64,000 nucleotides of DNA, from the NCBI GenBank assembly GCA_916700875.1, contig CAKAKS010000206.1:84380-148379 (forward strand). The letters are read 5' to 3'. A program made the translations under genes and the position numbers. Below are positions 21,432 to 31,308 of this stretch, in pieces. The stretch is from Sebastes aleutianus. Its lineage: Eukaryota; Chordata; Actinopteri; Perciformes; Sebastidae. The notes below the pieces were generated by a model that was not told the origin of the DNA, did no database searches, and saw only the letters and a program-made list of their open reading frames with translations. Every line of letters starts with the position of its first letter. The first letter of the stretch is position 1.

Positions 21432-22437
21432 ATGACAGTTGTGTCATACCCTCGAACACCGTGGTGGACACCGGTGGTCAGGGAAGCCGTCCGACTGAAG
21501 AAGGAGGCCTTCCGGGATGTGTTATCTCGCAGGACTCCGGAGGCAGTTGCAAGGTACCGACAGGCCCGAAGAGCAGCAGCCACTGCCGTGACGGAGGCAA
21601 AGGAGGGGCTGTCTTGGATGACACGTCTCTTCAACATTGCGTGGAAGTCGGTGACTGTGCCTAAGGAGCGGCAGACCGGGGTGGTGATTCCCCTGTTCAA
21701 AAAGGGGTAGCAGAGAGTGTGTGCCATTACAGGGGTATCACACTACTCAGCCTCCCTGGTAAAGTCTACTCCAAGGTGCTGGAAAGGAGGGTTCGACCGA
21801 TAGTCAAACCTCGGATCGAAGAGGAACAATGCGGATTCCGTCCCGGCCGTGGAACAACGGACCAGCTCTTCACTCTCGCAAGGATCCCGGAGGGGCCCTG
21901 GGAGTACGCCTATCCAGTCTACATGTGTTTTGTGGACTTGGAGAAGGCTTTTTGCAGATTATGTGGTCCTGTTGGCATCATCGGTCTGTGACCTCCAGCA
22001 CTCACTGGATCGGTTCACAGCCGAGTGTGAATTGTGAATTTCACCTCTCTGTTGTGGGTTTACTCCAGGTCCTCTGGTTTCCTCCCACAACAACAAATTC
22101 AACAGATAAACAGCTCGTGAGGAGCTGAACAAAAAATAAATGAACAATTATTTTAAAAATTACCTTAATTGTTTTTGTCTTGACATGTCTTAGTTTATAT
22201 ATAATATATTTAATAATAATATGATATATTATACATATTAATAATATATTATATATTTGTATTAACTTATCTGCTGTCCTTCACCGACCTCTGTTTGTCA
22301 TTTTTACTGATCTGTGATTGACATGTAACATTTTGGATGTTTGTCTGGATGTTGTCTGTGTGTTTGTGACAGTGTAAGCTGTGAATTGAATTGCCCTTCT
22401 TGGGATCAATAAAATTGTCTGAATCTGAATCTGAATT
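21432..22437 (+). mobile_element. Internally deleted LINE reverse transcriptase fragment (copy A)
   Basis: The first frame (21432-21708) ends at TAG after VVIPLFKKG and begins with a WWTPVVREAVRLKKEAFR segment typical of the region before the RT domain. The second frame carries YRGITLLSLPGKVYSKVLE, CGFRPGRGTTDQLFTLAR and VDLEKAF, which are RT motifs of fish non-LTR elements. Large parts of the RT core are missing, and an extra T after VDLEKAF shifts the frame in this copy. The tail 'tcttgggatcaataaa' followed by repeated TCTGAA at 22400-22437 is a typical LINE 3' end. It cannot be autonomous. Confidence 0.8.
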
Positions 22438-22592
22438 TCCTACTTATATTCTATTTGAATGTCCGAATTCTGGGTGTGATTTTACGGTAAAAAAGTTTTT
22501 TAAACATTTTTAAAAACGTAATTGTAACGTAAATTGAAACAAAAACAAAACTACTTGGTTTAGTTAAAAAAAAAACATGATTTTGCTTGAAC

Positions 22593-23264
22593 TAGGGCTG
22601 TCAAAGTTAATGCGATAACGCGTTAACGCAAATACGTTTTAACGCCACTAATATCTTTAACGCAACTTGCGATTTTTAGGTTGTAGCGGGCTCAGAATCC
22701 ATCGGCACCAACCACGTCATACTAGCTTGTCACGAAGGAGGTTAAATAACGCGACAGAGTTACGCTAAATGTTGGCGAGGGAAAAGCTGTCATGGCCATT
22801 TTCAAAGGGGTCTCTTGACCTCTGACCTCCAGATCAGTGAATGTAAATGGGTTCTATGGGTACCCACGAGTCTCCCCTTTACAGACATGCCCACTTTATG
22901 ATAATCACATGCAGTTTGGGGCAAGTCATAGTCAAGTCAGCACACTGACACACTGACAGCTGTTGTTGCCTGTTGGGCTGCAGTTTGCCATGTTATGATT
23001 TGGGCATATTGTTTTATGCTAAATGCAGTACCTGTGAGGGTTTCTGGATCAATATCTGTCATTGATTTGTGTTGTTAATTGATTTACAATAATAAATATC
23101 TACATACATTTGCATAAAGCAGCATATTTGTCCACTCCCATGTTGATAAGTGTATTAAATACTTCAAAAATCTCCCTTTAAGGTACATTTTGAACAGATA
23201 AAAAAATGTGCGTGATGAATTTGCGATTAATCGCGATTGAATATTTTAATCCAATGACAGCCTT
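22593..23264. mobile_element. 'GCGTTAACGC' hAT-like MITE (copy A)
   Basis: The left terminus TAGGGCTGTCAAAGTTAATG and right terminus CCAATGACAGCCTTA are imperfect inverted repeats, with GCGATAACGCGTTAACGC and GCGATTAATCGCGATTGA just inside. No transposase is present. Several fragments of the same family occur in the window. Confidence 0.75.
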
Positions 23265-23825
23265 AATATTCAGTCATAGTTTTCGTTAAGGAAATTAACA
23301 CTGATGCTGAGCTAGGTAATTTGCTTTCTTGTTTATCCGTGTCAAAACTGACTAACAAAATGAAACTATATATTGTTACCCATTTTTAAAGGTTTGTTAA
23401 GGTATTATATTATATATTATTATTAAAGCTAGTACTATCATATCACGTTTTCCTTTAAGTATTTGTCACATTATCAACTGTTCAAGTTCACGTTACGTCT
23501 TTACAAAACATTTGCTTCCGTAACTTCAGATAAGAGCTAGCTAACGTTCGTTATTGTTATCTAATGTTATCTTATTGATGTTCATATCTAACATGATACC
23601 GTATATAAAACATGAAAGGTCAATACGTATTAAAAACCATATGTGTCTCACATTGCAAACAATAAAACTGACGGCATGTCTTGGTTAACAATTAGAATAT
23701 TTTTTACAATTGCTGTATCATCACCATTATTTCAATAAATTCAGATCATAACTAATATTATTATACTAATTATTTATTAATTATAGTAATTGCTGTAAAA
23801 CAGAGAAAGACATTTCATCGTTCAA

Positions 23826-23863
23826 TATATTATATTATATTATATTATATTATATTAAATTAT
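23826..23863. repeat. (ATATT)n microsatellite
   Basis: About seven units of TATAT/ATTAT (5-bp period) followed by AAATTATACAGG. The same array occurs in copy B at about 36293-36330. Confidence 0.85.
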
Positions 23864-24031
23864 ACAGGGACCTCTCTACAAGTATTAACCTTAAACAAGG
23901 AAAATAATAAACAATAATAAATATATACATACATTTGCATAAAGCAGCATATTTGTCCACTCCCATGTTGATAAGAGTATTAAATACTTCACAAATCTCC
24001 CTTTAAGGTACATTTAGAACAGATAAAAAAC

Positions 24032-24784
24032 GTTAGTGGCTCTGAGAATATCTAGTGAATGTACAGTGGACGTTCGTGCAGAAATAACTGCTGCAGCTCC
24101 TCCAGACCAACAGAGGTTTCCCGTGTCGTGAAGTGACGGGGCTCCGCAGATAGAAACGTTATCGTCTACGACCAAAACTCCGGCGTCTCCCCAGTTCCCT
24201 CCGGCCGCGGTCGGGAGGCTGAGGCAGGAAAAGCCAACACTAGGATCAGCATTGATTCATGGAGAGACCTTCGTCTGGTCAGCTAACATTACTGCCAAGC
24301 AGCTGAAATATAGAGTGATATTGTGCTTTTAGCTGACGTGTGTCTCCTCACTGTTTTGACCGATGCTCGTTCATGTCTATGTAGAGCGAGCACAAGCGCA
24401 GAGCAACAGGACGCTGACTTTCGTTGACTTAACGGCCACATGTGTCGCTGTTAACAAGACATTTCTGATTCTTACATAGAGTCCCTTTAAAGGATACCGC
24501 TGATGATACTTTTCTTTATTTTTCTTACAGTAGTGAACTAGTCCAAAGCCAGCTATGGATGTATCTACTAACAAGTATTGAGTGTGTATCCAAGCTTGAC
24601 ATACAGTATCTTCTTCCTCTGAGCCATATAGAGCTCCATTGTTGTCCAAAAACTATAAAAAACACATCAGTGAGCCACACTGTTGCCGGTGCACTGGGTG
24701 ACACAGTGCCGGCTTAAGGCGTAGGTCTTCTGGGACGTGCTGGACGCCCTCCTTAAAAAATTAATAAATAACAATGCCAGTGGG
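24032..24784 (+). repeat. Direct repeat R' (right), 753 bp, flanking copy A
   Basis: It matches 17125-17876 almost throughout. Its left edge cuts into the TTAA MITE at 'gttagt', directly after 'acagataaaaaac' of copy A. It therefore lacks the MITE's own left terminus, which is present at 17049. The right edge is 'gccagtggg', and then the sequences diverge. Confidence 0.85.
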
Positions 24785-25733
24785 CAAATAAATAAAAAAC
24801 AGAAAGAAAGAAATACACTTTTCACTCCTGTAACTGTCTTTCTCACACTTTTTCATCTGCCCGGCCACTTATTTGTTAATAAAAGTGTAAATTGTAGTGA
24901 AACTGACTAAACACTTTTAAGCCAACAATATCAGGGACCAATTGTTTATTTATATTATAATAAATGCAGTTATTTATGATCTTAATTTCAGTCTTAAAAA
25001 CCATTGTGATCTCTGATATGTGTTTACGGGGCTATGGGTTAGGGGTTCTGGGGGTCCGAATCCGAATTTCGCCTATAGGGCATCAAAAAGGGCTCACTGC
25101 ACAGCTGCACAGATGTGGAGCAAGCAGCGGTTACCTCCCCTCCCCTCCCCCCCCCCCCAGCCTCTCAGAACATGCAGACTATGTTTGACAGAACATGCAA
25201 TTTTCAGTGTCATGTCTAGTTTTCTCTAACATGAGCTGTCTCAAATGTTCCCACAGTGGGAATGTGAGGCCATGTTTGTTTCCACACACACATCCAAGAT
25301 TCAAACCGTGAAGGTAAATGATGTTTGACCGAAACTGATAGCAGCCAAACTCATCTGCCTCCCGTGGTGGCGTATTGGGACGACCGCAGGCTGATCTCTG
25401 TTTACATTCAAAGTAAATGAAAGATGACAACAGGAATCCTCGTGTGTTGCTTTCTCTGTGTACTTCTGCTTGTACTTATTTCTTTAGTCTGACGTTCTCT
25501 GTAGGTGTGTGAGGCTTTGTGTGGATTTGTGATTGCACTGTGGTTTTCTCAAGGATTTTCTTTTGGAGTCCCTGCCCCCCTGCTCGGGTACAGTAACACG
25601 TTCTTGCTCAAGCCGGTGACTCACCGCCATATTCCTGTCTCAGCAAATAACATCTGACACCAGATAACTACAAGTCAAGTCAGCTTTATTTATCTAGCCA
25701 AATCAAAGCAATCATGGCACTTTTTATATAGAC
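24785..25733. other. Intergenic spacer between copies A and B, no gene seen
   Basis: Unique-looking AT-rich sequence. A C-tract at about 25136-25158 (C4TC4TC13 type) is the only notable structure; on the minus strand it is G-rich. No splice-bounded coding segment was recognised. Confidence 0.5.
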
Positions 25734-26316
25734 CAGGGGTCAGCAACCTTTACTATCAGAAGAGCCATTTTAGGCAAAAACCCCCCCCAAAAATGAAAAA
25801 TGAAAAATGGTTATTTTTAACATTTTTATTTATCATTCTTGTAGGTTTATGGTGATTCTTACATTCTGCAGTTGAAAAAATCTGTAGCCTAAATACACTG
25901 ATTAATTTTTTAAAAATAATTTCAGTCAACCAAAATATGCGTCATCCTTTATCCTTTAATTTTGCTCAACCTCAGTAGCTCAACAGGCCAGCTATGGATT
26001 CTAAATCCCAAAAAAGAAAAGTCTAGGAGGAAAATAGAGGAATTTAATCGTGCATGGACAGATTCGACAACAAAAAAAGTCATTGAAAGACATTTCCAGA
26101 ACAAGCACACTGGATTTTCTTAAAAGCCAGCATGAGATGTTTCTTCCGTGTCCTGCCACTCATTTGCACCTGGGTCCTCACTGCATTAGACTCAATAGGC
26201 CGTGTTACCTTCAATACAATGCTCAAATGTTTTGCGGCTCCAAACAGATTCTTTTTTTAGTTTTATTGTATTTGACCTAAAATGGCTCTTTTGATAGTAT
26301 AGGTTGCTTACCTCTG
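25734..26316. mobile_element. hAT element remnant with transposase N-terminal fragment
   Basis: The termini are inverted: CAGGGGTCAGCAACCTTTAC on the left and, read from the right end inward, CAGAGGTAAGCAACCTATAC. The interior on the plus strand encodes MDSKSQKRKV, a stop, then in another frame EFNRAWTDSTTKKVIERHFQ and NKHT. This resembles the N-terminus of GTF2IRD2/ZBED-like hAT transposases with the zinc-finger middle deleted. It is a broken, non-autonomous copy. Confidence 0.7.
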
Positions 26317-26398
26317 CGTTACGTTAAACCGCGTCTACTGTTACCATTTGTTCATTAACGAAGAGGCATTTGTTCATTATTATTATTAAAGACGCATT

Positions 26399-27699
26399 TT
26401 ATTTCATATTATTATGTCGATGGGAAGTGGTTTTCAGTCTTCTGCCTGATCGACTAAAGTCTTTCCGAACTTTCAGATCGTTGTACTTTTTGGTGATCTC
26501 CACGAGTTGTTTTTTTGATGCCGTCACCTTGTTATTAATTTCCTGCCAAGTCTTTTCATTCGGGAGGTCTTTGCACATGTCCTGAATACTTTGTTTGAGA
26601 TCGGGGGTTTTCTGGGTAATCGCCTCTTTCTCTGCCGTCAGTGCATCGAAGACTTCAACCAAAGCTTTTGAAGTTTTGCGATTCTTCTCGAACTCCGCGA
26701 GCTCCTTGAGCGTCTCTCTCAATATGTCATTTTGAAGCCTCATGGCTTCAATTGTGTCCCTCTTTGCATCACACCTTTCCTGCAAAGGCAGCCTTTCGTA
26801 GAGCTCCTCATTCTCTTGCTGCACAGCCTCATTTTGCTGGCTCGCAGCAAGGTGCTCTGCTTTGTACAGCGTCAGCGTATTCTCTAGCTCCTGAATTTTT
26901 TGTCTCAAAGTCTCATCGTCTTGCTCAATGGCCTCTTTGGGCAAATTCAGAGCATTACACTTTGCATCCAAACCTCTTTGAGTTTGGACATTTTCACGGA
27001 GCTCCATTAGTTCTTTTTCCTGATCCTGGATCTCGCGGTCTTGCTGGTCATCAAGTGGTTGGTCAACTGCTCCTCCTACTGCATTGTCCTGGTCAGTAGT
27101 ATCTGTCAGCCTTTTGTGGAGCTCCTCATTCTCTTGCTGCAGAGCCTCAATTTGCTGGCTCACGGCAAGGTGCTCTGCTTTGTACAGCGTCAGCGTATTC
27201 TCTAGCTCCTAAATTTTTTGTCTCAAAGTCTCATCGTCTTGCTCAATGGCCTCTTTGGGCAAATTCAGAGCATTACACTTTGCATCCAAACCTCTTTGAG
27301 TTTGGACATTTTCACGGAGCTCCATTAGTTCTTTTTCCTGATCCTGACACTCGCGGTGTTGCTGGTCATCAAGTGGTTGGTCAACTACTCCTCCTACTGC
27401 ATTGTCTTGGTCAGTAGTAGGCTATCTGTCAGCCTTTTGTGGAGCTCCTCATTCTCTTGCTGCAGAGCCTCATTTTGCTGGCTCGCAGCAAGGTGCTCTG
27501 CTTTTTACAGCGTCAGCGTATTCTTTAGCTCCTGATTTTCTTGTCTCAAAGTGTCATCGTCTTGCTCAATGGCCTCTTTGGGCAAATTCAGAGCATTACA
27601 CTTTGCATCCAAACCTCTTTGAGTTTGGACATTTTCACGGAGCTCTATTAGTTATTTTTCCTGATCCTGACTCTCGCGGTGTTGCAGGTCATCAAGTAG
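26399..27699 (-). pseudogene. Inverted, diverged relative of the coiled-coil gene (copy C)
   Basis: The minus strand has a 254-residue open frame (27163 to 26399) sharing KELMELRENVQTQRGL, LTLYKAEHL and CDAKRDTIEAMRLQND with copies A and B, plus one linker unit TDTTDQDNAVGGAVD. Similarity is clearly lower than between A and B, and the frame ends after KVRKDFSRSGRRLK, far short of the full coiled coil. Upstream on the minus strand are two further partial copies of the same 318-323 bp segment, broken by stop codons (for example TAG within 'tctagctcctaaatttt' near 27204). It lacks the MGST start. I regard it as a pseudogene; transcription cannot be excluded. Confidence 0.75.
26805..27699 (-). 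repeat. Tandem triplication of a 318-323 bp coiled-coil segment
   Basis: The sequence starting 'tcctcattctcttgctgca' recurs at 26805, 27123 and 27446. The third unit is cut at 'catcaagtag' (27699). Each unit carries the KELMELRENVQ segment, a stretch of coiled coil and a linker piece. Confidence 0.85.
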
Positions 27700-28652
27700 C
27701 GTCACCGTTTCCTAAACCGGACGTCGCTCGCCGCTATTGTCCTAAACCGGACTTATCCGGTATGACGCATTTTCCGTTTTTTTCGCGGTCTTTTCCTTCG
27801 GAGATCCCAACTGAAATGTAAGTAGAATCACTTATACATATCCAAGTATCTATGTGTCAAATTTCATCTCTATGTATGGATGTTTACATGTTGAATTACT
27901 ACAGGAAAGTGACTTTGATGAGATAAAGCAGTAAGAACACTTTAGTTGCGCTCGGGCGGCGATCTTTCCCCCTGAAAAGTGTGTCTGTGTTTTCACTGTA
28001 CTGCTAATATGAGTTAGCTTATGAGCGCAGTTCGTAGCTAGCTTTACCCTGCTTTGTCTAGCCAATGAAGATAGAGGATCATGTGTGACATCATCTGTTG
28101 TCAAGTGAAGAGTGGCAGAAATGTTGGATGTCTGAAAAAAAAGTTGTGGCCGCAGGAAAAGACGAAGAAAGGATCATGTAGCGTTAGTGAAGGCAGGCAG
28201 CTGTTTTGTTTGTGTGTTTAGCTCTGAAACATGACAGCAGACATAAATAAAATTAAAATAAAAAAATTAAATGCTTTTTCTTGTTCATAAGCCAGGCTAC
28301 ATGAAGTATATGTATGCATAATGATCCAATAAATAATGCAAATAATGTTTGTGTGTGTGTGTGTGTGAGAGAGAGAGTGACTGACTGACTGTCTCTGTAC
28401 ATGTGTTGAAAGCTTATGATTGGAAATATTAGTTATAGATTAACCTCCAATATATATATTTATATATATAAATATACATATATATCTATATATATATATT
28501 CATATATATATATATATCACTTCAAAAAAACAAAAAAAACAATCGAAATGTACACAAGTTGAAATACCATGCACGCTTCATATATATATATAAAAATATA
28601 TATATTTATATTTATATATATATAAATATATATATATTTATATATAAATATA

Positions 28653-28699
<47 letters not shown>

Positions 28700-28950
28700 C
28701 CAAAAAGTAATGTTTTTGCCTCTCAACTTTCTCTCGTATGGTTTATGTTCCTGGCTAAAAAGATAGAGAACAGAGAGAGAGAAGGAAGAGGGCAAGAAGA
28801 AGGAAAAGCAAGAAGCAGGAAAGAGAGAGAGAAAAGCAGAAAAGAGACAGAAAGAGACAGAGAAAAGCAGAACAGAGAAAAAGAAACAGTTAAAGTAAGT
28901 GAAGGTAGGTAACATGTGTGTCTGTGTGGGAGAGAGTTTTTAATTTCCTT
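27700..28950. other. Spacer with low-complexity DNA upstream of the HTH/PHD gene
   Basis: It begins with a GC-rich patch containing two 'cctaaaccggac' copies (27712 and 27741) that could be promoter-like. It continues with a long run of TATA/ATAT repeats (28440-28700) and a purine-rich GAGAA tract (28755-28890). No protein-coding exon was recognised before 28966. Confidence 0.45.
28440..28700. repeat. (TA)n and TATATATAAATA low-complexity array
   Basis: Nearly pure A/T alternation with several palindromic TATATTTATATAAATATA blocks; the longest pure (AT)n is about 28657-28697. It is strongly self-complementary. Confidence 0.9.
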
Positions 28951-28965
28951 TACAGGAGCATCAAG

Positions 28966-30403
28966 ATGTCAAAAAGAAAAGATGGATGTAGAAATTGTAA
29001 TGCTGCTGTGGCTAAGGTAAATATATTCGTCTATGCCTGTGGTAAATATGCATATGTGGTAATGTGAGAGTTTATAGAATTTATCAACCTTATTCAAGAC
29101 ATGAAATGTGCCTTTAAACCTTTATATCTGACTGTGCAAAAAAAGAATGTGCATTTGCAGATGCCCAACATCCGGCAGATCCGGAAGAGGGAGAGGAAGA
29201 CGAGGAAGTGGACCCAGGAGGCCATGGAACAGGCCCGTCAGGAGGTAGAAGCAGGCAGGCGGAGTATACGGCAGGCAGCCCACATGTTTGGGGTCCCAAA
29301 GTCCAGCCTGAGTGACCGAGTCAGTGGAAGGGTGGCCTCTGACTGCGTCCAAGGTCAGAGGACTCTCCTCACCCCTGCAGTTGAATATTCCCTGGTAGAA
29401 TACTGTTTGTATTCTGCCAGTCACGGGTTTCCACTGACGAAGCCTCAGGTCCTGGCCCACGCTCTGGCCATATACAACCTCCGCCACCAGGACGCACTTA
29501 AGACCGCGCTTGGCCAGACGTGGTGGATAAACTTTAGGGAGCGGCACCACCATCGCCTTACAGCCTGGACCCCAGACATCATTGACCGTGGGAGGGCATC
29601 CTGTGCCAAGAGGGGGGCCATCGAGGAGTATTTCAGGCTCCTCACCACCTCCCGCCCCAGCCGCAGAAAAACAGTGCCCCTCGGGGCTGCTCCAGCCACC
29701 AGCTCCGGCCTTTCCAACGCCGGTCCCTCAGCCTCTTGTGCCTCCCATGGTCCCCGGCTGCCTGCCACCACCAACACACCAGCGAGCCTGCCTGCTGAGG
29801 GACATTACCACCTTCCCCCATCTCCTGGTCAGCAAGTCTCTGGTAAAGCATACCTATTTTACATTTGAATTAATGTAAATATCAAAATTGATTTACTATT
29901 GTGATGTATAGACATTATTAGGAGTATGCATTTTAATGTTGTAATAATAAAATCTGATTATTCTTTTAGTGCCTTCATCAACCGCAGCAGGCCACCGAGG
30001 GTCCCAAGCACCTTCCTCTCCCATCCACTGTAAATGCTTTATATAAACTGTAAAACAGAAAGCAACATTTTAACATGTTGGTATCATGAGCCATGATGAA
30101 GAGTAAGCAAAACATGTAAGGCGTTGTCTGTTATTTATACAGACTCTCAAGACCGGACAACAACCCTGTCATCCAGCTCCTCGTCCTCGCCTGCTGGACC
30201 CACGACATCCACCGGTAGTTTACTTATTGTTAACAGTCTTTGCATGCCAGCCCATAAGATCAGACAATTTTCTTACATATATATATTTTTTTCTGTGAGT
30301 AGGTCACACCACTGAAGAAATGGAGGAGACGGTTCGGTGGTGTGGCCGGTGCAGGGAACCTGACCCTCCGGAGAGTTCGGAGGGATTGGTGTCGTGGGTC
30401 TAG
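28966..30403 (+). CDS. Transposase-like gene with HTH-psq/CENP-B DNA-binding region and PHD finger, DDE domain absent
   Basis: Five exons fit together: 28966-29016, 29161-29842, 29970-30029, 30143-30214 and 30303-30403. The last three introns are all phase 1, and the model gives 321 residues. Exon 1 encodes MSKRKDGCRNCNAAVAK. Exon 2 encodes a helix-turn-helix of pipsqueak type (GRRSIRQAAHMFGVPKSSL) and a second, CENP-B-like region (WWINFRERHHHRLTAWTPDI), as in pogo/Tigger-like transposases. Exons 3-4 are a Ser/Thr/Pro linker. Exon 5 begins a PHD finger (WCGRCREPDPP) that ends at TAG 30401-30403, just before CDNCHTWFH. The DDE nuclease expected between the DNA-binding and C-terminal parts is missing. 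Translation could instead start at 29161. It may be a decaying element or a DNA-binding protein derived from one. Confidence 0.6.
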
Positions 30404-30449
30404 TGCGACAACTGCCACACATGGTTTCACACCGACACTGTTAAAAAAA

Positions 30450-30875
30450 TCGTAACGTTAACGTAACACATTTTTATCTGTTCAGAATGTACCTTAACAA
30501 ACCTTTAAAAATGGGTAACAAATATATAGTTTCATTTTGTTAGTCAGTTTTGACACGGATAAACATGGGAGTGGACAAATATGCTGCTTTATGCAAATGT
30601 ATGTATATATTTATTATTGTAAATCAATTAACAACACAAAACAATGACAGATATTGTCCAGAAATCCTCACAGGTACTGCATTTAGCATAAAACAATATG
30701 CTCCAATCATAACATGGCAAACTGCAGCCCAACAGGCAACAACAGCTGTCAGTGTGTCAGTGAGCTGACTTGACTATGACTTGCCCCAAACTGCATGTGA
30801 TTATCGTAAAGTGAGCATGTCTGTAAAGGGGAGACTCGTTTGTACCCATTTTCCATAGAATTATAGTGAAATTAA
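30450..30875 (-). mobile_element. Inverted hAT-like repeat fragment (copy B, longer than in A)
   Basis: The reverse complement of 30450-30875 matches the interior and right part of 35063-35731, including 'gggtttctgg', 'gttgcctgttgggctgcagt' and 'tctcccctttacagacatgc'. Copy A has only the part up to about 18645. Confidence 0.7.
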
Positions 30876-30910
30876 ATGATTCAACTTTTAGCTGCAGAGG
30901 ACTCCCTGGA

Positions 30911-31073
30911 ACGCTTTGTTTTAGCGCATTTCAGCGAAATTGCGTTGCTAGGCAACAGTTTGGGTCCATGTTTACTTCCTGTCAGCTGATGTCATTCACA
31001 TACACTGCAACTGGAACTCAACCGAGACACATTTAGAATGTTTACGTTCAAAACTGTATAATGGTCTAAAGCT
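30911..31073 (+). mobile_element. MITE-derived segment in the 5' flank (copy B)
   Basis: Same sequence as 18671-18835, related to the interior of the TTAA MITE at 39637-40146. Confidence 0.75.
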
Positions 31074-31134
31074 GTTGCTAGGGCAACATTACAAAGCACA
31101 GTACTGCTTACTATTGGTCAAAGCTGTACTTTAT

Positions 31135-31187
31135 GACATCATCAGACTGTTGATGATGTCTTAAAGCACAACTTTAAGACATCATCA
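31135..31187 (+). promoter_or_regulatory. Three-arm palindrome upstream of the coiled-coil gene (copy B)
   Basis: The arms are identical to those at 18897-18949. Only the 5-base spacer between arms 2 and 3 differs (CACAA here, TATGA in A). The arms are therefore conserved between copies while the loop changed. Confidence 0.4.
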
Positions 31188-31308
31188 GCTTCAAAGGAAG
31201 CTGTGAAGCCGTGAATGCAGCTGTAGGTCAAATATTGGACACACTTTAAAACTGTTTTTTCAGCACTCTTAAGAAAACTGTACTTTCAGCACTCTAAGAG
31301 AGCAGAAA

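Larger units (their letters stand above)
17879..24000 (+). repeat. Segmental duplication, copy A (6.1 kb)
   Basis: Homology to copy B starts at 'taataataaaat' and ends at 'acttcacaaatctcc'. The two copies are almost identical by eye (about 1-2% mismatches). They differ by the number of 57-bp repeat units and by about 177 bp of hAT-like sequence present in B near 30700-30875 but absent here. Gene order is the same in both. Confidence 0.92.

Noticed and set aside
17125..24784. R and R' read as LTRs of a retrotransposon with copy A as its body
   Set aside because: The repeats do not start TG and end CA. No primer binding site, gag-pol or polypurine tract lies between them, and R itself is built from a MITE and other repeat DNA.
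29101..29160. Upstream extension MKCAFKPLY of the HTH frame as the protein start
   Set aside because: The stretch is better explained as intron read-through. A consensus acceptor (TTTGCAG) stands directly before ATG at 29161, and a donor follows the small exon at 28966-29016.
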